Shown piece by piece: positions 34,335 through 42,695 of a stretch of DNA of 64,000 nucleotides; positions within the stretch are counted from its first letter, which is position 1, and every line of letters starts with the position of its first letter. The DNA is taken from positions 110,563-174,562 of the forward strand of contig NZ_JAHLPR010000002.1 of NCBI RefSeq assembly GCF_018918005.1, in the 5' to 3' direction. The position numbers were made by a program, and so were the translations under genes. This DNA is from Paenibacillus sp. MSJ-34. GTDB taxonomy: Bacteria > Bacillota > Bacilli > Paenibacillales > Paenibacillaceae. The notes below the pieces were generated by a model, which worked only from the letters and a program-made list of their open reading frames with translations, was not told where the DNA came from and searched no databases.

Positions 34335-35870
34335 TCACCTCGATTTTGAACGTTTATCGCTTCCCGCCATCATCAGGCCCAGTTCCTGATGATTCGTTTC
34401 ATGCGGATATACCTCGCCTATGATTCGACCTTCGTAAATGACCGCAATCCGGTCCGCCACGTTCAGAATTTCGTCCAGCTCGAAGGACACGAGAAGCACG
34501 GCTTTTCCGCGGTCGCGATGAGCGATCAGCTGTTTATGCACAAATTCGATCGCCCCGATATCCAAGCCTCGAATCGGCTGAGCGGCGATGAGCAGATCCG
34601 GATTTTTGTCGATCTCTCTGGCAATAATCGCCTTCTGCTGATTGCCTCCGGACAGTGCGCGGGCGGGAGTGTGGATGTCAGGCGTTCTAACGTCGAATTC
34701 GGCAATTAACGTCTCCGCCTTGCGGTCGATCGCTTTATAATTGAGCAGCCCCCGTTTTTGGAATTCGGGATGAAAATACGTTTGCAGCACCATATTTTCA
34801 CTCATCGTAAAATCCAACACAAGACCGTGCTTATGGCGATCCTCCGGAATATGCGACAGCCCCGCTTCCGATATTTGGCGCGGCGTTAAGGAAGTCAGTT
34901 CTTGGCCGTTCAGGCGAATGCTCCCGCTATCGGCTTTTCTTAGCCCGGATATCGCTTCGATCAGTTCCGTCTGTCCATTGCCGTCGACCCCGGCGATTCC
35001 GACAATTTCGCCCGCCCGAATCTCGAAGGAGATTTCATTCAGCGCTTGGACGCCGTCCTTATTGCGGCTGACAAGCTTGTCGACTTTCAGGACGACCGGG
35101 CCGGGCTTTGCAGGCTGTTTCTCCACGCTGAAATTGACGCTTCGCCCGACCATTTTCTCGGCGAGCTCATCCGGGTTCGTCCCGGATACGGGGCAAGTAT
35201 CGATTGCTTTGCCGCGCCTGATAACGGTCACCGTGTCGGCGATTTGCATAATTTCCTTCAATTTATGGGTAATCAATATAATCGATTTGCCTTCGGCAAC
35301 CAAACGTTTCATAATGTCCAGCAGTTCGGAAATTTCTTGCGGGGTAAGAACCGCCGTCGGTTCGTCGAAAATAAGAATGTTCGCGCCGCGGTAAAGCGTT
35401 TTCAAAATCTCCACTCTTTGCTGCATGCCAACCGATATTTCCGCGATTTTCGCTTGGGGATCGACATGCAATCCGTATTGTTCCGACAAGGCCTGCACTT
35501 TACGGACGGCCGAACGGGTATCGATGCGCCCGCCGCGCTTCGGCTCCATGCCGAGAATAATATTCTCGGCGACCGTAAAAGGGCTGACGAGCTTGAAATG
35601 CTGGTGCACCATCCCGATTCCGTACCCGATCGCTTCGTTTGGCCCGTTGATGGCGACTTCTTTTCCATCGATCTCAATGCTGCCTTCGTCCGGTTGATAC
35701 AGTCCGAAGAGAATATTCATTAGCGTGGATTTGCCCGCTCCGTTCTCGCCGAGCAAGGCGTGAACGCTTCCCTTCTCCAGCTTGAAATCGATCGAATCGT
35801 TCGCGACGATGCCGGGGAAACGTTTTGTAATCTTTTTCAACTCCACTGCGGCATTTGGCGCCATTGTCAT
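34335..35870 (-). CDS. Nucleoside-type ABC transporter ATPase, duplicated (NupO-like)
   Basis: 511 residues with two tandem ABC modules, as in RbsA/NupO-type ATPases. First module: Walker A GENGAGKST, then FDEPTAVLTPQE. Second module: the usual degenerate Walker A GVDGNGQTE, signature LSGGNQQK and IAAQPIRGLDIGAIE in place of a normal Walker B. The degeneration in the second half is normal for this family. It starts 5 bp after psuG; ATG 35870 or 35864 are both possible starts. Position directly after psuG ties the importer to pseudouridine breakdown. Confidence 0.92.
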   Translation of the reverse strand: MTMAPNAAVELKKITKRFPGIVANDSIDFKLEKGSVHALLGENGAGKSTLMNILFGLYQPDEGSIEIDGKEVAINGPNEAIGYGIGMVHQHFKLVSPFTVAENIILGMEPKRGGRIDTRSAVRKVQALSEQYGLHVDPQAKIAEISVGMQQRVEILKTLYRGANILIFDEPTAVLTPQEISELLDIMKRLVAEGKSIILITHKLKEIMQIADTVTVIRRGKAIDTCPVSGTNPDELAEKMVGRSVNFSVEKQPAKPGPVVLKVDKLVSRNKDGVQALNEISFEIRAGEIVGIAGVDGNGQTELIEAISGLRKADSGSIRLNGQELTSLTPRQISEAGLSHIPEDRHKHGLVLDFTMSENMVLQTYFHPEFQKRGLLNYKAIDRKAETLIAEFDVRTPDIHTPARALSGGNQQKAIIAREIDKNPDLLIAAQPIRGLDIGAIEFVHKQLIAHRDRGKAVLLVSFELDEILNVADRIAVIYEGRIIGEVYPHETNHQELGLMMAGSDKRSKSR

Positions 35871-35875
35871 CTCAC

Positions 35876-36799
35876 CTACCTGTTGTTTTGCAGATGTTGA
35901 TAGGCGACGGCGATTTGCGCGCCTACTTTTGCATTTTCTCTAACCAGCGCAATATTCGTCTCCAGACTCCGGCCTTTCGTATGATGATTGATGCGCTTCA
36001 GCAGATACGGCGTCACTTCTTTCCCGGCGATGCCTTCGGCGTTCGCTTCTTCCACCGCTTGCTTAATAATTTCGTCGATTTCGGCGAACGGAATTTCGTC
36101 CTGCTCCGGTACGGGGTTCGCGACAAGAATTCCGCCGTTCAGGCCGATACTCCATTTCGCGTCCATCATCGCCGCGACTTCCTCCGGGGTGTCCAGCCGG
36201 AAATTGGCTTTCAATCCGCTTTGGCGGGAATAGAACGAGGCGAAATAATCCGATTGGTATCCGACGACCGGCACGCCTAACGTCTCCAACACTTCCAATG
36301 TCCGGCCCAGGTCGAGAATCGCTTTGGCGCCGGAACTGACGACCGCGACATTGGTAAGCGACATTTCGGTCAAATCGACGGAAACGTCCCATGTCACTTC
36401 GCCGTGGCGATGTACGCCGCCCAATCCTCCCGTGGCGAATACTCGGATGCCTGCCAGTCCGGCGGCGATCATCGTGCCGGAAATGGTGGTGGCCCCCAAC
36501 TTCTTCTGCCCGAGCACATAAGGGAAATCGCGCCGGCCCGCCTTCAACACCGAGCCTTCCGTGGCGAACTCCTCGATTTCCGCTTTACTTAAGCCTACCT
36601 TGATTTTCCCTTCCTTCAGGCCGATCGTTGCGGGAACGGCGCCATGCCGGCGAATAATTTCCTCCATCTCCAATGCCATTTGAATATTGTACGGATGCGG
36701 GAATCCGAAAGAGATAATCGTCGTTTCGAGGGCGACGACAGGAAGCTTTTGCTCCAGAGCCGATTGCACTTCTTCGGATATCGTTATATAAGATTTCAT
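35876..36799 (-). CDS. psuG: Pseudouridine-5'-phosphate glycosidase
   Basis: Splits pseudouridine 5'-phosphate into uracil and ribose 5-phosphate by breaking a C-C glycosidic bond. 307 residues, normal length. Key residues line up with the E. coli enzyme: Glu25 in [17 protein letters not shown], Lys86 in [11 protein letters not shown] and the Schiff-base Lys159 in [28 protein letters not shown]. The start ATG overlaps the kinase stop by 4 bp, so kinase and glycosidase are translationally coupled in the order of the pathway. Downstream is the importer. Confidence 0.96.
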   Translation of the reverse strand: MKSYITISEEVQSALEQKLPVVALETTIISFGFPHPYNIQMALEMEEIIRRHGAVPATIGLKEGKIKVGLSKAEIEEFATEGSVLKAGRRDFPYVLGQKKLGATTISGTMIAAGLAGIRVFATGGLGGVHRHGEVTWDVSVDLTEMSLTNVAVVSSGAKAILDLGRTLEVLETLGVPVVGYQSDYFASFYSRQSGLKANFRLDTPEEVAAMMDAKWSIGLNGGILVANPVPEQDEIPFAEIDEIIKQAVEEANAEGIAGKEVTPYLLKRINHHTKGRSLETNIALVRENAKVGAQIAVAYQHLQNNR

Positions 36800-37914
36800 T
36801 GCGTTAGGACCTCCTCATCGTTATGTTCGTTTAATAGGGAATACAATAGATTCGGCTGCAGCTTGGGCGAAACGGATTGATCGCTTTGCAAAGCGATTGA
36901 GGAAGCGGCCAGGCCTAATTGGCAGGCGCGATGCATGCTTTCCTCCCGGACGATGCCGAATAAATACCCTGCCGTAAAGGCGTCGCCCGCACCCGTAACG
37001 TCTACGACTTCGGTTGAAAAAGTGGGCAAGAACCGTTCCTCTTCCTCGGAAGAATAGAACAATCCTTGGTCGCCCATCGTAATGATGACGTTGCGCACTC
37101 CTTTGTCTTTTATTTTGCGGGCGGCTATGCGGCAATCTTCCGCCCTCTCGATCACCATGCCCGCCAAAAATCCGGCTTCGTGGCGATTCGGAAATATGCA
37201 GTGAACGCCGTCGAGCCTTTGCGGAAGCTTCTGCGCATCCGGCAGCGATACCGGATCGACATAGAGCGGGATATTCTCGTCCCTGCAACGTTCGATGACA
37301 TAAGAGAGACTCTCCGCCGATACGTTGGAATCGAGGAAGACGGCTTGCGAGGAGGCGACCGCCGACCAGCGCTCCGCCAACATCGAACTCGTTAACCGGT
37401 CCAATACATTGTAATTGGCGATGGCAATGAACATTTCCCCCGTCGTGTCCAGCAATGTCGTGTACGTGCCGGTTCTTTCGTCCGGCAGCACATTGACTTG
37501 GCTGACATCGACGCCGGCGCGCCGCGTTTCGTCCAGGAGCAGCTCTCCTTCCCGGTCGTTGCCGACGCAAGATACCAACGTCGCGTGAAGGCCGAGCCGG
37601 GCCAAATTTTCCGCGACATTCCGCGCCACGCCTCCGCATGATTCGCTGAATTCGACCGGATTGGCCGTGCCTGTAATCATTTTTTGCTTGCTGTAGGCTT
37701 TCCGGTCGAAATTGGACGTGCCGATACAAGTGATGACCGTATCTTCGCGCAATACGTACGCCCGCCCTTTAATCACTCCTTTCTTGGTCAGGTTGGAAAT
37801 ATACCCCGCGATCGCCGGACGGGATAAACCGAGTTTATCCGCTAATTCCTGTTGCGATATATAAGGATTCAGCCTGATGTAATCTAAAATCTGTTTGTCC
37901 TTATCTTTGTCCAA
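36796..37914 (-). CDS. psuK: Pseudouridine kinase with N-terminal HTH domain
   Basis: 372 residues: winged helix (residues about 1-60, [31 protein letters not shown]), then PfkB-type kinase with [30 protein letters not shown] and the catalytic TGAGDAF near residue 310. Phosphorylates pseudouridine at O5' for the adjacent psuG. Start is TTG 37914 with AAAGGATGGTG upstream, the same arrangement as in the paralogue at 30336. The DNA-binding domain and the palindrome over its own -10 box suggest the enzyme also represses the operon and senses its substrate. This dual role is inference from domain fusion and operator placement. Confidence 0.92.
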   Translation of the reverse strand: MDKDKDKQILDYIRLNPYISQQELADKLGLSRPAIAGYISNLTKKGVIKGRAYVLREDTVITCIGTSNFDRKAYSKQKMITGTANPVEFSESCGGVARNVAENLARLGLHATLVSCVGNDREGELLLDETRRAGVDVSQVNVLPDERTGTYTTLLDTTGEMFIAIANYNVLDRLTSSMLAERWSAVASSQAVFLDSNVSAESLSYVIERCRDENIPLYVDPVSLPDAQKLPQRLDGVHCIFPNRHEAGFLAGMVIERAEDCRIAARKIKDKGVRNVIITMGDQGLFYSSEEEERFLPTFSTEVVDVTGAGDAFTAGYLFGIVREESMHRACQLGLAASSIALQSDQSVSPKLQPNLLYSLLNEHNDEEVLTQ

Positions 37915-37940
37915 TGTTTGTCACCATCCTTTTTCACATC

Positions 37941-37957
37941 ATTATAAACATATGTTT
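37941..37957 (-). promoter_or_regulatory. Operator and -10 box of the psuK-psuG-importer operon
   Basis: AAACATATGTTT (37946-37957) is a perfect palindrome; on the minus strand a TATAAT -10 box (37941-37946) overlaps it, with TTGTTT 18 bp upstream as a weak -35. It lies about 30 bp before the TTG start of psuK. Same core and same placement as in front of the paralogous kinase gene. Confidence 0.65.
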
Positions 37958-38038
37958 GTTGTAAAAACAATAGTAAATTTTTTATTTGCAACTTGCCGCT
38001 TATTTCCGCTTCCTTCGTTTTGGAACATTTTTTTAGTA

Positions 38039-38099
38039 TTGATAGTTCGGTTTGCATATGCTATAAATAAACATAAGTTTAATAAACAAACATTTATTT
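38039..38099 (+). promoter_or_regulatory. Promoter and operators of the divergent binding-protein gene
   Basis: TTGATA (38039-38044), 17-bp spacer, TATAAA (38062-38067). AAACATAAGTTT (38069-38080), one base off the kinase-gene palindrome, lies over the expected start of transcription. A further AAACATTTATTT (38088-38099) and an AACAAA/TTTGTT inverted repeat follow. The half-site AAACAT therefore occurs on both sides of the 219-bp divergent region. Confidence 0.6.
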
Positions 38100-38133
38100 G
38101 TTAAACTATTATTGATTAAAGGGAGGAATTCTG

Positions 38134-39165
38134 TTGAAAAGGTTATCTTGGGTGTCGGTCGTTTTCATGCTTTTCGTATCAATGATTGTTAGCGCTTGCA
38201 ATTCGGGCAAAAGCGCCGGCGGTACCGAACAGAACGAAGGGAACGCGGGTCAACAATCGGTCCGAATCGGCTTGGTAACGGATATCGGAGGGGTGAACGA
38301 CAAGGCGTTCAGCCAAACCGCTTGGGAAGCTTTGGAGCAGATCAAAAAAGACAAAGGCGCGGATATTAAATATTTGCAGAGTAAAACCGACGCCGATTTC
38401 GTTCCGAATTTGAGCCAATTTGTAAAGAACGGTTACGACCTGACATGGGGGACGGGATTCGTCATGGTGGAGGCGGTTCAGAAGGTGGCTCGGGACAACC
38501 CGAACGCGAAGCTGGCCATTGTGGATAATGAAGTGGACGAACCGAATGTGAAGTCGGTCTTGTTCAAGGAGCATGAAGGATCCTTTCTTGTCGGCGTCAT
38601 TGCGGGATTAATGACCGAATCGGACAAAGTCGGTTTCGTCGGGGGAATGAAAATTCCGGTTATCGCCAAATTCGAAGCCGGTTTTAAAGCGGGAGTGAAG
38701 GCGGTCAATCCGGACGCGGAAATTATCGTCAACTATACCGGCGCGTTCGATAAGCCGGATCTCGGCAAAGCGGCGGCGGCGACCATTTATAACGCGGGGG
38801 CCGATATTATCTTCCACGCTTCGAGCGGCACCGGCGCGGGTGTGTTCAACGAAGCGTCGGACCGGTTGAAACAAGGAAAGCGAGTATGGGTCATCGGCGT
38901 AGATAGAGACCAGTCCTTGGAGTACGGCGACGACGTTACATTGACGTCCATGATGAAACGGGTGGATGAAGCCGTATACCGCGTCTCCGAAGAGCTGATC
39001 GACGGAACGTTCGAAGGCGGAACTACGCTCGAACTGGGGCTGAAAGAGAACGGGGTCGGCATTGCCGACACCTCTTCGAAAAACGTGCCCGAGGACGTTC
39101 TGAAACAAGTCGAAGAATATAAAGAGAAGATTGTGAACGGAGAAATTGAAGTGCCGATGGAATAG
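38134..39165 (+). CDS. BMP family nucleoside-binding lipoprotein
   Basis: 343 residues. Signal peptide with lipobox MIVSAC; mature protein has the BMP/Med/PnrA pattern: RIGLVTDIGGVNDKAFSQTAWEAL, GTGFVMVEAVQKVARDNP, FKEHEGSFLVGVIAGLMTESDKVGFVGGM and IIFHASSGTGAGVF. These proteins bind nucleosides and feed the NupO/P/Q-type importers. It is divergent from the psuK operon and shares an operator-like motif with it, so it is the likely receptor of that importer. Start TTG 38134 with AAAGGGAGGAA upstream. Confidence 0.92.
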   Translation: MKRLSWVSVVFMLFVSMIVSACNSGKSAGGTEQNEGNAGQQSVRIGLVTDIGGVNDKAFSQTAWEALEQIKKDKGADIKYLQSKTDADFVPNLSQFVKNGYDLTWGTGFVMVEAVQKVARDNPNAKLAIVDNEVDEPNVKSVLFKEHEGSFLVGVIAGLMTESDKVGFVGGMKIPVIAKFEAGFKAGVKAVNPDAEIIVNYTGAFDKPDLGKAAAATIYNAGADIIFHASSGTGAGVFNEASDRLKQGKRVWVIGVDRDQSLEYGDDVTLTSMMKRVDEAVYRVSEELIDGTFEGGTTLELGLKENGVGIADTSSKNVPEDVLKQVEEYKEKIVNGEIEVPME

Positions 39166-39206
39166 GCAAGCTTGCAGGACGAAACGATAAAAAGTCCGAA
39201 CCTCGC

Positions 39207-39256
39207 GCCGTCGATCACCCGCAAAGGTAAGCCCGGGAGATCGGCGGCTTTTTTTG
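39207..39256 (+). terminator. Intrinsic terminator of the BMP lipoprotein gene
   Basis: GCCGTCGATC (39207-39216) pairs with GATCGGCGGC (39239-39248), one mismatch, followed by seven T. Confidence 0.8.
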
Positions 39257-39316
39257 TTTTCGACACAACTCTAGGTTCGGTAATCCCCAATTTTTGATTA
39301 ACTACTATAATCGTCA

Positions 39317-39371
39317 TTGACAAGGTGTGACTACTGCGATAGTATTGATGCATGATAACTATTGCAATAGT
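39317..39371 (+). promoter_or_regulatory. Promoter with two BlaI-type dyads
   Basis: TTGACA (39317-39322), 17-bp spacer, TAGTAT (39340-39345). ACTACTGCGATAGT (39330-39343) overlaps the -10 box, and ACTATTGCAATAGT (39358-39371), a perfect 14-bp palindrome, lies 28 bp further on, ahead of the ribosome binding site. Two evenly spaced dyads before a BlaI-family gene are what autorepression by BlaI-type dimers predicts. Confidence 0.75.
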
Positions 39372-39390
39372 CACGCAAGGAGAGAATAAC

Positions 39391-39750
39391 ATGGAAATTA
39401 AATTGTTTGATTCGGAATTAAAAGTGATGGAAGCATTATGGAGAGAGGGGGATTTGTCGGCCGGGCAGCTTGCCAAGCTTTTGAAAGAAGAAACGGGCTG
39501 GAATCGAAATACGACTTATACGGTGATTAAAAAACTAATCGAAAAAAATGCAATCGAACGAGTGGAGCCGAATTTCGTATGCAAGGCGCTAGTGTCCAAG
39601 GAGCAAGTACAGGAACAGGAAACGATGGGTTTGATCAACAAAATGTTCGACGGTTCTGCCGAGCTGTTCTTTTCTTCCTTTATTAACGAGAAAAATTTGA
39701 CTAAAGCGGAGATCGACAAGTTAAAGCAAATTGTTGAGCGCCTAAAGTGA
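39391..39750 (+). CDS. BlaI/MecI/CopY family transcriptional repressor
   Basis: 119 residues. Winged-helix N-terminal domain (LFDSELKVMEALWREGDLSAGQLAKLLKEETGWNRNTTYTVIKKLIEKNAIERVEPNF) and a helical C-terminal dimerisation part that in BlaI is cut by the partner peptidase. I chose ATG 39391 with AAGGAGAG upstream; the longer frame from 39352 runs through an operator. It is followed 10 bp later by a BlaR1-type M56 peptidase gene, its expected anti-repressor. Confidence 0.93.
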   Translation: MEIKLFDSELKVMEALWREGDLSAGQLAKLLKEETGWNRNTTYTVIKKLIEKNAIERVEPNFVCKALVSKEQVQEQETMGLINKMFDGSAELFFSSFINEKNLTKAEIDKLKQIVERLK

Positions 39751-39760
39751 GGGATTTGTG

Positions 39761-41152
39761 ATGATGATTCTCCAAATGAGCATTTCGGCAGGAGCCTTGA
39801 TAGCCTTCATTGCAATAGTAAGAGCGCTTGCGATCGATAAGCTGCCCAAAACAACATTTGTGATCCTATGGGGCATTGCGGTATGTCGGCTGATCCTTCC
39901 TGTTTCCATTCCGATACCCGCATTACCCCTATGGACCGTATCCGATTGGATCGGCAGCGCAGCATCGTTTCTTCCTTCTCCGGCTGCCGATATCTCAACT
40001 CTCGCCAACGGGCAATCTATGGAAGGCGTTCCCGGTTTGGCCCATTCATACGCAGGTGGTACCGCTACGTCGGATCGAAGCGAATTCATCGCTCCGATCG
40101 TTGTCGTTTGGCTTGCGGGAACGATACTGCTGTCCGTTTATTGTATAGCCGCTTTTTATAGAAGCTACAGGGAGATTCGAACGGCTTTGCCGCTTCGGCA
40201 TCATCCCTTCATAGAGGAGTGGCTGCGCGGACATAAAACCGTTCGCCCCATCCGAATACTGGTTTCCGATCGAATCACGACCCCGATCGCCTGCGGCTTG
40301 TTGAAACCGAGAATTATTTTGCCGAAGGCGTTGGATCTAAGCGATGAGGGGCTATTGAAACAGGTTCTTACTCACGAATTGACGCATATCAAGCATTTCG
40401 ATGTGGTATGGAAGACCGTATCGGCACTGGCGCTTTGTATCCATTGGTTCAATCCGCTAGTCTGGCTCTTGTATATGCTCTTGAACAGAGATTTGGAACT
40501 GGCCTGCGACGAAAAGGTGTTACAGAAGCTCGGCGATGACAAGAAGGCGGATTATGCATTGTCTTTGATCGCTATGGCGGAGCGGAATTCAAAGTTTGCC
40601 CCATTGTATAACGGATTCGGTAAAAATGCCGTCCAAGAAAGAATCGTATCCATTATGAAATTTAGAAAAGCATCGGTCGCAACGATCGTTTTGTCCGTGG
40701 CGTTGACCCTGGGAGCCGTTTCGGTCTTCGCGGCCGGCACTGCAGAAGACATGCAGGCGACTGCCGTTACGGTATTTACGCCAGGTACGGCAGACGACGT
40801 TCAAGCGACTGTCGGCTCCAACTATACGTTTGCATTCGAGCAGGGCGACGGCCCGGGTGCAAGCGATGAATCGTTAGACGTCTATACGGATTACGGAATC
40901 GAGTACGATCCAAAGACACAGCGCTATTTATGGGACAACAAAGCGATCAGGTTATTGATTGACGGGAATGCGGCTGCGAAAAGGGAAACCGATACTCTTT
41001 ATTTCGACGCAAGAGGCGCGGTTGACGTGCAAGTGATCAGAAACGGCAGCAACCAAATCGAGAAGATCGTGTCAATAAGCGATCAAGAGCTGGTGAAATT
41101 CATCGATACATACGGCTTTCACATTGCCGGCGGCAATATAGTTTTTCGGTAA
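39761..41152 (+). CDS. BlaR1-type M56 family membrane metallopeptidase
   Basis: About 463 residues. N-terminal membrane segments (residues 1-40, 100-130), a cytoplasmic zinc peptidase with His205-Glu206...His209 in THELTHIKHFD, and a further helix ending near VALTLGAVSVFAAG (about residue 320). The remaining ~140 residues lie outside the cell and do not resemble a penicillin-binding sensor; they contain YGIEYDPKTQRYLWDNKAIRLLIDG and end in GGNIVFR. In BlaR1 systems ligand binding outside activates the peptidase, which destroys the repressor. Here the signal is unlikely to be a beta-lactam. GTG 39758, ATG 39761 and ATG 39764 are all possible starts. Confidence 0.88.
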   Translation: MMILQMSISAGALIAFIAIVRALAIDKLPKTTFVILWGIAVCRLILPVSIPIPALPLWTVSDWIGSAASFLPSPAADISTLANGQSMEGVPGLAHSYAGGTATSDRSEFIAPIVVVWLAGTILLSVYCIAAFYRSYREIRTALPLRHHPFIEEWLRGHKTVRPIRILVSDRITTPIACGLLKPRIILPKALDLSDEGLLKQVLTHELTHIKHFDVVWKTVSALALCIHWFNPLVWLLYMLLNRDLELACDEKVLQKLGDDKKADYALSLIAMAERNSKFAPLYNGFGKNAVQERIVSIMKFRKASVATIVLSVALTLGAVSVFAAGTAEDMQATAVTVFTPGTADDVQATVGSNYTFAFEQGDGPGASDESLDVYTDYGIEYDPKTQRYLWDNKAIRLLIDGNAAAKRETDTLYFDARGAVDVQVIRNGSNQIEKIVSISDQELVKFIDTYGFHIAGGNIVFR

Positions 41153-41189
41153 AAAACGTTCTTCCTCACTTCAGCCTTTGGAGGTCGCA

Positions 41190-42560
41190 ATGAGAGTCAA
41201 ACAAATATATAAGATGTTCGTTATCGCGCTTTGTATTGCGCTTGGGGGATGTACGCTCGTCAAGCCGGAAAAGTCCGCTGAGCCTCGGCGTCTCAAAATT
41301 ATGTATTATAGCGAGGACTATTTTTATCAGGAATACGGCGATTTATTCTCTACGAAATACCCCAATATTGAAGTGCAGGTCGTAGACTATCGCGGTATTG
41401 ATTATGAATCGGAAAAAGACGGCATCAAGGCGGAGACCAACTTTATCAATAAGGAGCAGCCGGATGTTGTGCTGCTCAGCGCGGAGCAATACGAACTATA
41501 TGCCGCGGACGGGATGCTGTTGGAACTGGATTCTTTCATTCGCAAAGAAAACTACGACATCGACGGCATTTATCCTACCATCATCGATTTGTTGAAAGAA
41601 AAGGGCGGTGGCAAACTGTACGGGCTCAGTCCGAGGTTTTACGGCAACGCGCTGTTCTATAACGCGGATTTGTTCGCCAAGTATGGAGTCGAATTGCCGC
41701 ATGACAAAATGACCTGGCAGGAAATACTCGAATTGGCGCGGCGTTTTCCGGCGGATGGCGACGAGAAGGAGCGGGTGTACGGGTTCGGACTGCAAGGTTC
41801 CGTGACCTCCGATCGTCTTCTAGATACTTTAGCAAGCAGTATCGCTTATACCCAAGGACTGACCACTGTCAATCCCGGTACGTTGAAAGTGACGGCAAAC
41901 ACCGATTCATGGAGAAACGTTTGGAAGATGGCTTTGGAAGCGGCGAATTCCGGGGCAATTTACAGCCCGAAAGAGGACTTTTGGGGCGGTTCTTTAGAGG
42001 AGTATTATCTGCATAAGCCGTTTTTGATGGGACGGATGGCGATGACCGTGGACGATTCTTATTTGCTTCAAAATATAAAGCAGGTAAAAGAACGAATCAA
42101 GGCTTTTAAACCTTTTCAACTGGGGATTGCGGCAGGTCCGGTAGACCCGTTCGAGCCGGATTCGTCAAGAGATATTCAGTTGCAGGAAATATTTGCGATT
42201 CGGGCCGGTTCGCCGAATTCGGATGCCGCTTGGGAGTTTATTAAATATGTCAACGGGGTCGAATATGCTAAGATCAAATCACGAACGATGAACGGTAACC
42301 TGCTCTCCAGAATGGGTTCTTACAAAGAAGAATATGCGGAGAACGGACTGGAGGCCTTCTATGCGCTTAAACCCAAGACCGTGAGTAACGGCCGCGAAAG
42401 CGATATCCCCAATGAATTTTATCCGCTCTTTGAGGAACTGACGAAACGGGAAATTCAGCGGGTGCAAGCCAAAGAGACGACTTTGGACGAGGCGCTGGAC
42501 AGGATTCAGGCGGAGGGCCAGACGGTATTGGACCGGATTGTGAAGGCTGATCAATCGTAA
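41190..42560 (+). CDS. Lone extracellular solute-binding lipoprotein under BlaI/M56 control
   Basis: About 456 residues. Signal peptide with lipobox CIALGGC; mature part begins LKIMYYSEDYFYQEYGDLFSTKYP and has PRFYGNALFYNADLFAKYGVELP plus MTWQEILEL, the family 1 binding-protein pattern. Several segments match the lone protein at 20795, so the two are paralogues. I chose ATG 41190, 7 bases after TTTGGAGGTC. It starts 37 bp after the M56 gene with no terminator between, so it belongs to the blaI-type operon. No permease genes are near. It might be a signal receptor or an effector rather than a nutrient importer; that is open. Confidence 0.82.
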   Translation: MRVKQIYKMFVIALCIALGGCTLVKPEKSAEPRRLKIMYYSEDYFYQEYGDLFSTKYPNIEVQVVDYRGIDYESEKDGIKAETNFINKEQPDVVLLSAEQYELYAADGMLLELDSFIRKENYDIDGIYPTIIDLLKEKGGGKLYGLSPRFYGNALFYNADLFAKYGVELPHDKMTWQEILELARRFPADGDEKERVYGFGLQGSVTSDRLLDTLASSIAYTQGLTTVNPGTLKVTANTDSWRNVWKMALEAANSGAIYSPKEDFWGGSLEEYYLHKPFLMGRMAMTVDDSYLLQNIKQVKERIKAFKPFQLGIAAGPVDPFEPDSSRDIQLQEIFAIRAGSPNSDAAWEFIKYVNGVEYAKIKSRTMNGNLLSRMGSYKEEYAENGLEAFYALKPKTVSNGRESDIPNEFYPLFEELTKREIQRVQAKETTLDEALDRIQAEGQTVLDRIVKADQS

Positions 42561-42695
42561 TGCAAGCGGCGGCTCATTTCAGCGCTGGATCCGGAAAAGA
42601 AAGTTCGGAAGGAAGCGTAACAATCCATTCTCCACTCTCGTCATATAATTAGAAACGAATGAAAAAAATATACAATGAAAGACGGAGAGAATGAC

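Noticed and set aside
39391..41152. Beta-lactam resistance sensor (BlaI/BlaR1)
   Set aside because: The M56 protein has no penicillin-binding sensor domain and no beta-lactamase or PBP gene follows.
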